NCBI RefSeq assembly: GCF_003336245.1
Contig: NZ_QPHM01000001.1
Location: 248,001-312,000, forward strand
Direction: 5' to 3'
DNA length: 64,000 bases
Origin: Haloplanus salinus
Lineage (GTDB): Archaea; Halobacteriota; Halobacteria; Halobacteriales; Haloferacaceae
Part shown: positions 43,845 through 52,234 of the stretch, in pieces
Numbering within the stretch: position 1 is the first letter of the stretch
Layout: every line of letters begins with the position of its first letter
The notes under the pieces: model-generated
The model's input: only the letters and a program-made list of their open reading frames with translations
The model's database searches: none
What the model was told of the DNA's origin: nothing
Translations under genes and position numbers: made by a program

Positions 43845-44849
43845 ATGAGTGACGAACAGGCCGAATCGACCGACGAACCGGTCGACGCCGATGCGGCCGA
43901 TGACCCCGAAACGGAGCCCGAAACCGAGACCGAAACCGAGGCCGACGAGGCGGCTGGCCTGCAGGACGGCGACTTCGTCCGCATCGACTACACCGTCCGT
44001 ACGGTGGACGACGAGACGGTCGTCGACACGACCGACGAGGACGTGGCCGAAGAGGCCGGCATCGACGAGGAGGGCCACGAGTTCGGCCCCCGAACCATCG
44101 TCGTCGGCGCCGGCCACGTCTTCGAGGCCGTCAACGACGACCTGATCGGGCAGGCGGTTGGCGACGAGAACACCGTCCACATCGACGCCGTCGAGGCCTT
44201 CGGCGAGTTCGATCCCGACGACGTGCGCACCGTCAGCGCCAACAAGATCGACGAGGACGACCGCTACCCCGGTGCCCACGTCAACGTCGACGGCCAGCAG
44301 GGCCACATCGAGACGATCATCGGCGGCCGCGCTCGGGTCGACTTCAACCACCCGCTCGCCGGCGAGGACCTCGAATACGAGTACGAGGTCGTCGAGGCCG
44401 TCGACGACCCCGAGGAACGGGCGCAGGGACTGCTCGGGATGTACCTCGACCACGCCCCCGAGGTGTGGATCCAGACCGACGAGGTCGACGAGGAGGTGCA
44501 GGTAGAGGTCGAGTCCGACGACGAGGACGCCGACCCCGAGTACGAGACCGAGACCCAGACGGTCGAGAAGGAGACGCTGTACATCGAGGCCACGCCGCAG
44601 ATGACGATGAACCAGCAGTGGCTCTTCCAGAAACAGCAGATCGCCCAACAGGTCATGGACCGACTCGACCTCGATCGGGTCATCGTCCAGGAAACCATCG
44701 ACGGCACGGGCGGCATGATGGGCGGTATGGGCGGTATGATGGGTGGCATGGGTGGCGCCGGCGGCGCCGACGTGGAGGAAGCGCTCGAGGACGTCGACGT
44801 CGACGCCGACGAGATCGTCGAGGAACTCGAAGAGGACATCGAGGAGTAA
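43845..44849 (+). CDS. SlyD-type FKBP peptidyl-prolyl isomerase with Gly/Met-rich tail
   Basis: 334 aa. A very acidic leader (1-37) precedes the FKBP domain (GDFVRIDYTVR...GPRTIVVGAGHVFEAVNDDLIGQAVGD) and the inserted IF chaperone domain (VDAVEAFGEFDPDDVRTVSANKI...GHIETIIGGRARVDFNHPLAGEDL). A C-terminal extension (about 220-334) has a helical part and a run of GGMMGGMGGMMGGMGGAGG. It helps folding in the cytoplasm. A TTCTTAAG box (43813-43820) is 28 bases ahead of the start. Confidence 0.92.
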   Translation: MSDEQAESTDEPVDADAADDPETEPETETETEADEAAGLQDGDFVRIDYTVRTVDDETVVDTTDEDVAEEAGIDEEGHEFGPRTIVVGAGHVFEAVNDDLIGQAVGDENTVHIDAVEAFGEFDPDDVRTVSANKIDEDDRYPGAHVNVDGQQGHIETIIGGRARVDFNHPLAGEDLEYEYEVVEAVDDPEERAQGLLGMYLDHAPEVWIQTDEVDEEVQVEVESDDEDADPEYETETQTVEKETLYIEATPQMTMNQQWLFQKQQIAQQVMDRLDLDRVIVQETIDGTGGMMGGMGGMMGGMGGAGGADVEEALEDVDVDADEIVEELEEDIEE

Positions 44850-44885
44850 CCCTCGATTCCTGTCGCGACTCGCGCTTGCCAGATC

Positions 44886-45146
44886 ATGAACGTTCCCGAC
44901 GAGGTAGCGGCCGACCTTCGGGTCGCCGCCGTCGCGGCCGGCTGTACCGTCGCCCTCTCGCTCGCGTTGCAGTACGGTCTCGACGTGTCGGCCGGCCCTC
45001 TCCTCCGTCTTTCACCGATCGCCGTGTACTTCGGCTACCTCTTTCTGGGCAAGGGGTCGACGGGGAGCGCGTTCGAGAACCCCCGGCTCTGGATGCTGTT
45101 GACGGCTGCCGTGACGGTCGGTACCGGCGCCTACGCCGTCGCCTAA
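44886..45146 (+). CDS. Small membrane protein of unknown function
   Basis: 86 aa with three hydrophobic stretches (about 12-30, 37-53, 67-85). I do not recognise the family. It follows the FKBP gene by 36 bases in the same direction and may be cotranscribed. Its TAA stop overlaps the stop of the convergent RAD55-like gene by four bases (CTAA). Confidence 0.68.
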   Translation: MNVPDEVAADLRVAAVAAGCTVALSLALQYGLDVSAGPLLRLSPIAVYFGYLFLGKGSTGSAFENPRLWMLLTAAVTVGTGAYAVA

Positions 45147-45766
45147 GCGATGTCGCGGCTGGTGTCGATCGTGACGCCGTCCGTGAGCTGAAGCTTGATC
45201 GTCTCCTCGAGCGCACTCCCACCGCGGAACTTGGGGACCGCCAGCCGGTTGACGATCTGTGAGCCGTCCGTGTCCGTCCGCAGGTCGAACACCACGTCGG
45301 CCATGTGTTCGGTCAGCCCCCGGTTCGCCGGCGGGTCGCCGTGCATCGCGTGTAACACCGCGATAGAGCCCGTGTTGACCATGTGGGTCTGGAGTTCGTT
45401 GAGGAAGGCCCGATACCGGGTCGAGTCGGCCTCTTCGAGCGGGTCGACGACGTCGACGAGGAGGTTCGAACTTTCGGGGAGTTCCCGCACGAGACGGGTC
45501 GCGTTGTCGATAGGCGGGTAGTCGCCCGCGTCGCGGATCGTCAGCCGGCCGACGCTGCCGCGGTATCGGTCGACGGCGTCCCGGACCGCCTCCTCGGATC
45601 GGACCGTCGTCACGTAGAGCGTCCCCCGGGCACCGGCGATTTCGTACAGCAAGGACTCCGACTGGCTGGCTGGATCGGCGCTCAACAACAGGATACTCCC
45701 CGGCGGGATCCCGCCGTCGAGTTGCCTGTCGAGAACGGAGATGCCCGTCGGCAGACGGTCCGCCAT
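45143..45766 (-). CDS. RAD55/KaiC-like ATPase-fold protein without a proper Walker A
   Basis: 207 aa. The KaiC/RAD55 start LPTGISVLDRQLDGGIPPGSILLLSADPASQSE is clear, but the P-loop GxxxxGKT is replaced by SADPASQSES, so ATP binding is doubtful. A Walker B-like strand NLLVDVVDPLEE and the C-terminal VLHAMHGDPP...GLTEHMADVVFDL are kept. Such haloarchaeal proteins are thought to act in signalling or regulation. It lies 21 bases after the MinD-like gene, probably one transcript. Confidence 0.82.
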   Translation of the reverse strand: MADRLPTGISVLDRQLDGGIPPGSILLLSADPASQSESLLYEIAGARGTLYVTTVRSEEAVRDAVDRYRGSVGRLTIRDAGDYPPIDNATRLVRELPESSNLLVDVVDPLEEADSTRYRAFLNELQTHMVNTGSIAVLHAMHGDPPANRGLTEHMADVVFDLRTDTDGSQIVNRLAVPKFRGGSALEETIKLQLTDGVTIDTSRDIA

Positions 45767-45787
45767 AGTGTACCGGTTCGTGACCGG

Positions 45788-46408
45788 TCATAATAGGTCT
45801 TCTCCCAGCCGCGCGGCGAGTCGGCGATAGGCGGTCCGAACCGTCTCGTCGGCGAGAATCGGAGGGTCGACGGTCGGGATCGACGCCACTACCGGACAGC
45901 CGAGCAAGTCGACGACGGCCTCGGGCGCCGACCGCGTCCGCGTCAACACCACGCCGCGGGGTGGCGCATCGAGCGTGCGGGCCATCGCCGCCGTCTTCGC
46001 CGCGTCCCGCAGCGCCGGCGCACAGAGCGTGGTGACGAGGAGGGTCGCGTCGGCCGCCCGAAGCGGCGTCGCGGCGTCGGGACCGGCGCCCGCGGGGCAG
46101 TCGACGACTACCGGCCGACCGCTTCGGGCCAGTCGATCGAGCGACCGGTCGAGGCCGCCCGCGTCGTCGATTCGGGGAGCGGGGAGGACGTTCACGCCCG
46201 ACTCGGGGAGCGACTGCGCGACTGTGCTCGGGTCACGACCGTCGAGGGACGAAAGCGTCGGTTCGCGGTCGACGCCCGCGAGGGCGTGGAGGTCGGGCAT
46301 GTCCGGGTCGGCGTCGGCCGCGACGACCGGCGCATCGAGCGCGGCCGAGAGCCCGAGGGTCGTCGTCGTCTTTCCCGCGCCGCCTTTGCCTCCGGCGATG
46401 GCGAGCAT
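45788..46408 (-). CDS. MinD/ParA-like ATPase
   Basis: 206 aa. The deviant Walker A GGKGGAGKTTTT is at residues 6-17; VVAADADPDMPDLHAL is the A' motif; VVVDCPAGAGPDA is Walker B. No C-terminal amphipathic helix for membrane binding is evident. MinD-like ATPases in haloarchaea act in positioning of chemoreceptors, archaella, and cell-shape factors rather than in Min oscillation. The ATG at 46406-46408 is used; the frame upstream is open but has non-haloarchaeal composition. It heads a two-gene unit with the RAD55-like gene. Confidence 0.87.
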   Translation of the reverse strand: MLAIAGGKGGAGKTTTTLGLSAALDAPVVAADADPDMPDLHALAGVDREPTLSSLDGRDPSTVAQSLPESGVNVLPAPRIDDAGGLDRSLDRLARSGRPVVVDCPAGAGPDAATPLRAADATLLVTTLCAPALRDAAKTAAMARTLDAPPRGVVLTRTRSAPEAVVDLLGCPVVASIPTVDPPILADETVRTAYRRLAARLGEDLL

Positions 46409-46653
46409 GGGACGGGGTAGCCGCCCGACCGGGTTTGAACCCTCGGAGCGTAATCCGACACATAGTAATCTGCGAGCGGCCGGTGCGCTCGCGCGACGAA
46501 ACGGCAAAGTCTCACGGGGACGGCTCGGCGGTTCGGCTCCGCCGGGGAGTTCCGTCGCAAGGAGGCCGAACGACATCGCGGGGGAGTTCGACCGTTCGTG
46601 GCGGACGGTGCTCGTGGCGGCGGGGACGGTGGGAGACGCCCCCATCAACGCCG
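46409..46653. other. Spacer between MinD-like and YlbF genes
   Basis: 245 bases. It contains ATTACTATGTGTCGG-like AT-richer sequence on the minus strand (46450-46470) about 45-60 bases before the MinD-like start, a possible promoter. The rest has open frames without family likeness. Confidence 0.4.
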
Positions 46654-47028
46654 TCAGTCCTGACAGCACCCGCCCGCTTCCCCGCCGAAGTCGACGGAGA
46701 GCGGCTCCGAAATCGCCACGTTGATCGCCTCTAGCTGGCTCTGGAGCGCCTCCTGGGCGTTCAGATACTCGACCATCACGTCCATCGAGTGGAGGTCGTT
46801 CTGGGCCGCCTGGAGCTTCGCGACGTGTTCCTGGGTCGCCGCCCCCGTCTCGCGGGCGGAGACGAACTCGTCGCGCAGGCGTTCGACCTCCGCGATCTTC
46901 GCCTGTGCGTCGTCGTCGTCCTGGACGGCCGCGCGCGCCGCCTCGAACCGCTCGTAGGCCGGCGTGTCGGCGATGGCGTCGCCGAGTTTCCGTCCCATCT
47001 CTTCCAGCTCTGACACCTGCGTGCTCAT
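46654..47028 (-). CDS. YlbF/YmcA family protein
   Basis: 124 aa, all-helical: LGDAIADTPAYERFEAARAAV, AKIAEVERLRDEF, LHSMDVMVEYLNAQEALQSQLEAIN. This is the YlbF fold, which in Bacillus forms a complex guiding RNase Y and sporulation/competence; in archaea the role is unknown. The C terminus ends in a flexible GGEAGGCCQD with a vicinal Cys pair, suggesting metal or redox binding. Divergent from hyuA. Confidence 0.83.
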   Translation of the reverse strand: MSTQVSELEEMGRKLGDAIADTPAYERFEAARAAVQDDDDAQAKIAEVERLRDEFVSARETGAATQEHVAKLQAAQNDLHSMDVMVEYLNAQEALQSQLEAINVAISEPLSVDFGGEAGGCCQD

Positions 47029-47110
47029 GAACTCCCTTACGGGTCCGGTCGCTTCAATTTGCCGCCATCGGGCAACCGGGATTTATGAGTCCCAGTGCCG
47101 TGCCCCCGGT

Positions 47111-49150
47111 ATGGAAACCGACGTACGGGTCGGGGTCGACGTCGGCGGCACGTTCACCGACGTGGTCGTCGCCGGCGGGTCCGGTCTCACGATGCTCAAG
47201 GTACCCTCGACGCCCGACGCGCCGGATCGGGGTGTCCTCGACGGCCTGGACGCCGCGACCGAGCGCGCCGACTTCGCGCCCGCGGACGCCACCTTCTTCG
47301 GTCACGGGACTACCGTCGCCACGAACGCCCTCATCGAACGCGAGTGGGCGGCGACGGCGCTCGTGACGACCGAGGGCTTCCGCGACGCGGTCGAAATCGG
47401 CCGGCAGACCCGCCCCGATCTGTACGATCTACGGGCGGAGAAGCCCGATCCGATCGTCGACCGCGACCGGCGCTTCGAGGTGCCCGAACGCCTCGACCGA
47501 CGGGGCGAGGTCGTCGAACCGTTCGACGAGGACGCCGCCCGTGCCGTCGCGCGCACCGTCGCCGACGCCGACGTCGAGAGCGTCGCCGTCGCCTTCCTCT
47601 TCGCATTCGAGAACGACGCCCACGAGCGACGGATGCGTGAGGTCCTTCGCGAGGAGGGCGTCGACGCCGAGATATCGTTGTCGAGCGACGTGCTCCCCGA
47701 GATCCGGGAGTACGAACGCTCGCTCGCGACGAGCATCAACGCCGCGCTCAAGCCGGTGATGAATCGGTATCTCGGCCGCCTAGAGACGGGCGTCGCCGAC
47801 GCCGGCGTCCCGACGGGGGTGAAGGTGATGCAGTCCAACGGGGGGATGGCGTCGGCGACGGCCACCCGCGAACGGCCGGTGAACACCCTGCTCTCCGGCC
47901 CGGCCGCGGGCGTCCGCGGCGCTGCCCACGTCGCCGGCGAGAGCGGCGTCGACGACGTGCTGACGATGGACATGGGCGGTACCTCCTGTGACGTGTCGCT
48001 GGTCCAGGACGGCGATCCCGTGGTCACGACGGAGGGGCAGGTGGGCGACTACCCCGTCACCGTCCCGATGGTCGACGTCCACACCATCGGCGCCGGCGGC
48101 GGCTCCATCGCCTGGGTGGACGAGGGCGAAAGCCTCCGCGTCGGCCCCCGATCAGCGGGGGCCGACCCGGGCCCCATCTGTTACGGCCGCGGCGGGACGG
48201 AACCGACGGTCACCGACGCCCACCTGTTGCTCGGGCGAATCGACCCCGCCGCCTTCTTCGAGGGGAGCGCGGACGAGGCGGCGGTGCGTGCGGCGGTCCG
48301 CGAACGGGTGGCCGACCCCCTCGGCCTGAGCGTCGAAGCGGCGGCTCAGGGAATCGTCGACGTCGCAAACGCGAATATGGAGCGTGCCCTGCGGGTCGTC
48401 TCCGTCGAACGCGGCCACGACCCCCGCGACTTCTCGCTCGTGGCCTACGGCGGCGCCGGCCCCCTGCACGCCGCGGAACTCGCGGCGGAACTCGACGTGC
48501 CGCGGGTCGTGGTGCCCCGATCGGCCGGCGTCCTCTCGGCGCTCGGCCTCCTCATCAGCGACGCGGCTTACGAGGAGGGCGTCTCCGCGGTGCGTCCCTG
48601 GGCCGAAGTGGACCCCGCGGACCTGACCGAGCGCTTCGAGACGATGGAAGCCGAGGGGCGGGAGCGGCTGGCGTCGGAGGGCTACGGTCCCGACCGCCGA
48701 CGGTTCGAACGCGCGGTCGACCTGCGATACCGCGGCCAGTCGTTCGACCTCCGCGTGTCGATGCCGGAGGGTCGTCTCGACGCCGAGTCGCTTCGGGCCG
48801 CCGCCGACCGCTTCCACGAGCGCCACAAACGTCGGTACGGTCACGCCTCGCCGAACGAGCCGGTCGAACTCGTGACGGTACGCCTGCGCTCGCGGGGCGT
48901 CGTCGACCCACCCACGCTGTCGGTAGCGGAGGGGAACGGGACCGACGCCGAGGCGACGCCACGGACGACGCGGCCGGCGACGTTCGGCGGCGAGACGGAT
49001 GAGACGCCCGTCTACGACCGGGAGACGCTGGAACCGGGTGCGGAACTCGACGGCCCCGCGGTCGTCGAGGGCGTCGAGAGCACGGCCGTCGTCCCACCGG
49101 GCGCCGGCGCGCACGTCGACGACTCGGGGAACGTGGTGATCGAGCCATGA
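47111..49150 (+). CDS. hyuA: Hydantoinase/5-oxoprolinase subunit A
   Basis: 679 aa. The ASKHA-type ATP site is visible: GVDVGGTFTDVV near residues 7-18, GTTVATNALIER, VLTMDMGGTSCDVSLV, VHTIGAGGGSIAWVD, and YGRGGTEPTVTDA. It pairs with HyuB to open cyclic amides such as N-methylhydantoin or 5-oxoproline using ATP; acetone carboxylases share the fold. ATTTATG (47081-47087) is about 27 bases ahead of the ATG at 47111. Its stop overlaps the hyuB start (ATGA). Confidence 0.93.
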   Translation: METDVRVGVDVGGTFTDVVVAGGSGLTMLKVPSTPDAPDRGVLDGLDAATERADFAPADATFFGHGTTVATNALIEREWAATALVTTEGFRDAVEIGRQTRPDLYDLRAEKPDPIVDRDRRFEVPERLDRRGEVVEPFDEDAARAVARTVADADVESVAVAFLFAFENDAHERRMREVLREEGVDAEISLSSDVLPEIREYERSLATSINAALKPVMNRYLGRLETGVADAGVPTGVKVMQSNGGMASATATRERPVNTLLSGPAAGVRGAAHVAGESGVDDVLTMDMGGTSCDVSLVQDGDPVVTTEGQVGDYPVTVPMVDVHTIGAGGGSIAWVDEGESLRVGPRSAGADPGPICYGRGGTEPTVTDAHLLLGRIDPAAFFEGSADEAAVRAAVRERVADPLGLSVEAAAQGIVDVANANMERALRVVSVERGHDPRDFSLVAYGGAGPLHAAELAAELDVPRVVVPRSAGVLSALGLLISDAAYEEGVSAVRPWAEVDPADLTERFETMEAEGRERLASEGYGPDRRRFERAVDLRYRGQSFDLRVSMPEGRLDAESLRAAADRFHERHKRRYGHASPNEPVELVTVRLRSRGVVDPPTLSVAEGNGTDAEATPRTTRPATFGGETDETPVYDRETLEPGAELDGPAVVEGVESTAVVPPGAGAHVDDSGNVVIEP

Positions 49151-50838
49151 GCGGCGTCGACCCAGTCACCCTCGAGGTCCTGCGTAACGCCTGCGTCGCG
49201 GTGGCCGAGGAGATGAACGCGACGCTCGTGCGGACGAGCTACTCCCCCAACATCAAGGACCGCCGCGACTGCTCGTGTGCGCTGTTCGACGTGATCGCGG
49301 ACGGCACGGCCGAGATGATCAGCCAAGCGGAGAACATCCCGGTGCATCTCGGCGCGATGCCGTACTCCGTGGCGGCGGCCATCGAGGCGTTCCCGCCCGC
49401 GGAGCTGAACGACGGCGACGCGATCCTCCTGAACGACCCGTTCCACGGCGGCGCCCATCTACCCGACATGACGCTCGTGACGCCGGTGTTCGTCGGCGAC
49501 GAGCTAGTGGCCGTCGCGGCCAACCGCGCCCACCACGCCGACGTGGGCGGGGGGCGCGCGGGGAGCGTCGCCGCCGACTCCACCGAAATCTACCAGGAGG
49601 GGCTGCGCGTCCCGCCGGTGAAACTGTACGAGGGTGGGGAGCCGGTCGAAGCCGTCTTCGACCTGCTGCTGACGAACGTGCGGACGCCGGACGAGCGTCG
49701 GGGCGACTTCCGCGCCCAGCGGGCGGCCAACCGGACGGCCGTCGAACGGGTGCGTGCCCTCGCGGACCGACACGGCCTCGACACCCTCCGGGACGCGACG
49801 AGCGAGATCAAAGCCTACGCGGAACGGCGGATGCGCGCCGAGATTTCGGAGCTACCGGACGGGACCGTCACCTTCGACGACCACCTCGACGACGACGGGC
49901 AGGGCACCGACGACGTACGGATCGCCGTCGCGGTGACGGTGGACGACGACGAACTCGTCGTCGACTTCGAGGGGACGAGCGAGCAGGTGCCGGGCGCGAT
50001 CAACGCCCCCCTCGCGGTGACGGCGTCGGCGACGTACTACGCGGTGCGTTGCGTGACCGATCCGGACGTGCCGCCGAACGCGGGGACGTACCGCCCGGTG
50101 GAGATTCGGGCGCCGGCGGGAACCGTGGTCAACGCCCGGCCGCCGGCCGCGGTGGTCGGCGGTAACCTCGAAATCTCTCAGCGGGCGACCGACGCCCTCC
50201 TCGGCGCGTTCGGCGAGGAGGCGCCAGAGCGCTCCGTCGCGGCCGCTCAGGGGACGATGAACAGCGTCACCTTCGGCGGGACGGACCGGGCGGGCGAGGC
50301 GTTCGCCTTCTACGAAACCATCGGCGGGGGGTACGGCGGCCGCGCGGGCGCCGACGGTATGGACGGCGTCCACGCCCACATGAGCAACACGCTCAACACG
50401 CCCGCCGAGGTGCTAGAGACCGTCTATCCCGTCCGCGTCCTGCGCTACGAGTATCGTCCCGACACCGGCGGCGCGGGCGCGTATCGTGGCGGCCTCGGCC
50501 TCCGGCGGGACGTGGAGGTCCTCGCCGACGACGTGGCGTTCAGCCTGCTAGCGGACCGTCGGCGCCACCCGCCCTACGGCCTCGCGGGCGGCGACCCCGG
50601 CGCGCCCGGCGAGGACTACCTGACGCGGGGCAACGGCGACGCCGAGCGAATCCCGGGCAAGTCGACCCACGACCTGCACGCGGGCGACGTGGTGAGCGTT
50701 CGGACGCCGGGGGGCGGCGGGTTCGGCGACCCGACCGACCGGGACCCGGAGGCCGTCGCCCGTGACCTACGTCTCGGCAAGGTGTCCGGGGACGCGGTCC
50801 GGCGGGAGTACGGGCTGGACCCGTCCGAGCTGGATTAG
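49147..50838 (+). CDS. hyuB: Hydantoinase/5-oxoprolinase subunit B
   Basis: 563 aa. Family landmarks: EEMNATLVRTSYSPNIKDRRDCSCALFD, GDAILLNDPFHGGAHLPDMTLV, ANRAHHADVGGGRAGS, NGGFG-like GGGFGDPTDRDPEAVARDL at the C terminus. Its conserved His/Asp/Cys residues form the hydrolytic site partnered with the ATP-using HyuA. Complete in length. The TAG stop overlaps the convergent RAD55-like gene (TTAG, 50835-50838). Confidence 0.92.
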   Translation: MSGVDPVTLEVLRNACVAVAEEMNATLVRTSYSPNIKDRRDCSCALFDVIADGTAEMISQAENIPVHLGAMPYSVAAAIEAFPPAELNDGDAILLNDPFHGGAHLPDMTLVTPVFVGDELVAVAANRAHHADVGGGRAGSVAADSTEIYQEGLRVPPVKLYEGGEPVEAVFDLLLTNVRTPDERRGDFRAQRAANRTAVERVRALADRHGLDTLRDATSEIKAYAERRMRAEISELPDGTVTFDDHLDDDGQGTDDVRIAVAVTVDDDELVVDFEGTSEQVPGAINAPLAVTASATYYAVRCVTDPDVPPNAGTYRPVEIRAPAGTVVNARPPAAVVGGNLEISQRATDALLGAFGEEAPERSVAAAQGTMNSVTFGGTDRAGEAFAFYETIGGGYGGRAGADGMDGVHAHMSNTLNTPAEVLETVYPVRVLRYEYRPDTGGAGAYRGGLGLRRDVEVLADDVAFSLLADRRRHPPYGLAGGDPGAPGEDYLTRGNGDAERIPGKSTHDLHAGDVVSVRTPGGGGFGDPTDRDPEAVARDLRLGKVSGDAVRREYGLDPSELD

Positions 50839-51500
50839 TACGGGAACGGCGTCCATTCGGGGGGAACGTCCAACGGACCCCGGACGCGGAGTTCCCGGTC
50901 GCCGTCCCGTTCTCGGATCTCGATGGCGGCGTCGAAGATGGAGGTGACGACGTTGACGAAGCGGTCCTCGTGGGTCGTCGGGTCGATGCTGTAGACGCCG
51001 AGGTAGCCGGCGGCGCTCGTCCGCCGGGAGAGGACGTGCAGGAACGAGAACGCGCGCTCGGCGTCGACGTACTGGAGGAGCGTCGAGATGGAGACGAAGC
51101 CGAGTCTGAGGCGGTCGGGCGTCCCCATCTCGTCGACCGCCTGGGTGAAGGCGACGCCCATCCGCGTGAGGTCGGCGGGCGAGGAGACGCGGTGGACGGC
51201 CGGCTCCGAATCCCCCGGCGCGCCCGTCGCGTCGACGACGCGGAACGTCGTCGGGTCGAACCGGACGCCGCGGTCCTCGAACCCCGTCCGGATGCGCGAC
51301 GCGGGGTCGTCGGTCGTCATCGCGACGACAGGGTCGGCGGTGACGCCAGTAGGGGCGAGGAGGTCGAACACCAACTGGCGTTTGCCGGACATCGAAGGGC
51401 CGGACACCAACACGTTCGTCCCCGGGTCGAGGTCTGCGAGGTCGACCGGCAACGCGTCCGCGAGGGGGTAGCAGTCGGCCCTGGCGTCGCCTTCAGCCAT
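50835..51500 (-). CDS. RAD55-like ATPase of a regulatory pair
   Basis: 221 aa. The P-loop GPSMSGKRQLVFDLL is at 33-47 with the Lys kept but Thr/Ser replaced by Arg. A Walker B-like strand LRLGFVSISTLLQYVD and the C-terminal TSIFDAAIEIRERDGDRELRVRG fit haloarchaeal RAD55/KaiC-related regulators. The start lies within the end of the HalX response regulator gene, so the two are coupled and probably work in one signal path. Confidence 0.8.
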   Translation of the reverse strand: MAEGDARADCYPLADALPVDLADLDPGTNVLVSGPSMSGKRQLVFDLLAPTGVTADPVVAMTTDDPASRIRTGFEDRGVRFDPTTFRVVDATGAPGDSEPAVHRVSSPADLTRMGVAFTQAVDEMGTPDRLRLGFVSISTLLQYVDAERAFSFLHVLSRRTSAAGYLGVYSIDPTTHEDRFVNVVTSIFDAAIEIRERDGDRELRVRGPLDVPPEWTPFPY

Positions 51501-52098
51501 CGGCGTCCTCCCGTGTCGCCGCGGTGTCGATGGCGCGGAGCGTCGCGACGAACCGCGAGTCGTCGACCAGTCGCTCCGCTTCGTCGTCGAGCGTCGCTTC
51601 GAGGTCGGAAATCCGTGATTCGAGGTCGGTGTACGCGCGGTTCTCGTCGAGTTCGTACGTCGACTTCCCCTCGCGGAGCGCGGCGGCCTTCACGAGCAAC
51701 GAGTGGTACTGCCGCACGTCGACGGCGTGTTGATCCAGTTCGAGGAGGCTCGCGACCGTCCGGCGGAGTTCGTCGCGGGTCGTCGGTTTGGTGACGTAGT
51801 CGTCGAACCCCATGTCGACGATGTCGAAGTCGGGGTCGATGGCGGTCACCATCGCCACGCGAACGTCGTACCCGTCCTCGCGGATGCGGTCGAGCACCTC
51901 CCGACCGGACGGACCGGGCATCAGTCGGTCGAGCAGGACGACGTCGACGTCGTCGTCGTCGTCGAGTTCGTCCAGGGCCGCCTCTCCGCCGTACGCCTCG
52001 CGGATCGTGTACGTCTCGTCGAGATAGCGCCGGTAGGTACGTACCACCTCTCGGTCGTCGTCGACGATGAGCACGGTCCCCCCCTCGCTCGCGGTCAT
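51493..52098 (-). CDS. HalX-type response regulator
   Basis: 201 aa. The receiver domain (8-122) has the acidic pocket DDD in VLIVDDDREV, the phospho-acceptor Asp in VVLLDRLMPGPSG near 56, the Thr/Ser switch in VAMVTA, and the Lys in DYVTKPTTRDEL. The C-terminal HalX domain (about 125-195, LLVKAAALREGKSTYELDENRAYTDLESRI) replaces a DNA-binding domain. GGTTTAATTA (minus strand, 52131-52140) lies about 37 bases ahead of ATG 52098; an earlier start at 52143 would precede that box. Confidence 0.92.
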   Translation of the reverse strand: MTASEGGTVLIVDDDREVVRTYRRYLDETYTIREAYGGEAALDELDDDDDVDVVLLDRLMPGPSGREVLDRIREDGYDVRVAMVTAIDPDFDIVDMGFDDYVTKPTTRDELRRTVASLLELDQHAVDVRQYHSLLVKAAALREGKSTYELDENRAYTDLESRISDLEATLDDEAERLVDDSRFVATLRAIDTAATREDADG

Positions 52099-52234
52099 GA
52101 TCGAGTCAACTGTATACTCCGAGTCGACGATAATTAAACCCACCTGTCACACGCACGGATGGCGGAGACGCCGCCGCCGTGGGCGACCGTCGTGAGCCGT
52201 TCCCGATGACCCGACGAGACGGCGACGCCACGTC

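Noticed and set aside
49275-50165. Plus-strand 296-codon frame inside hyuB
   Set aside because: Arg/Gly-rich frame-shifted shadow of hyuB.
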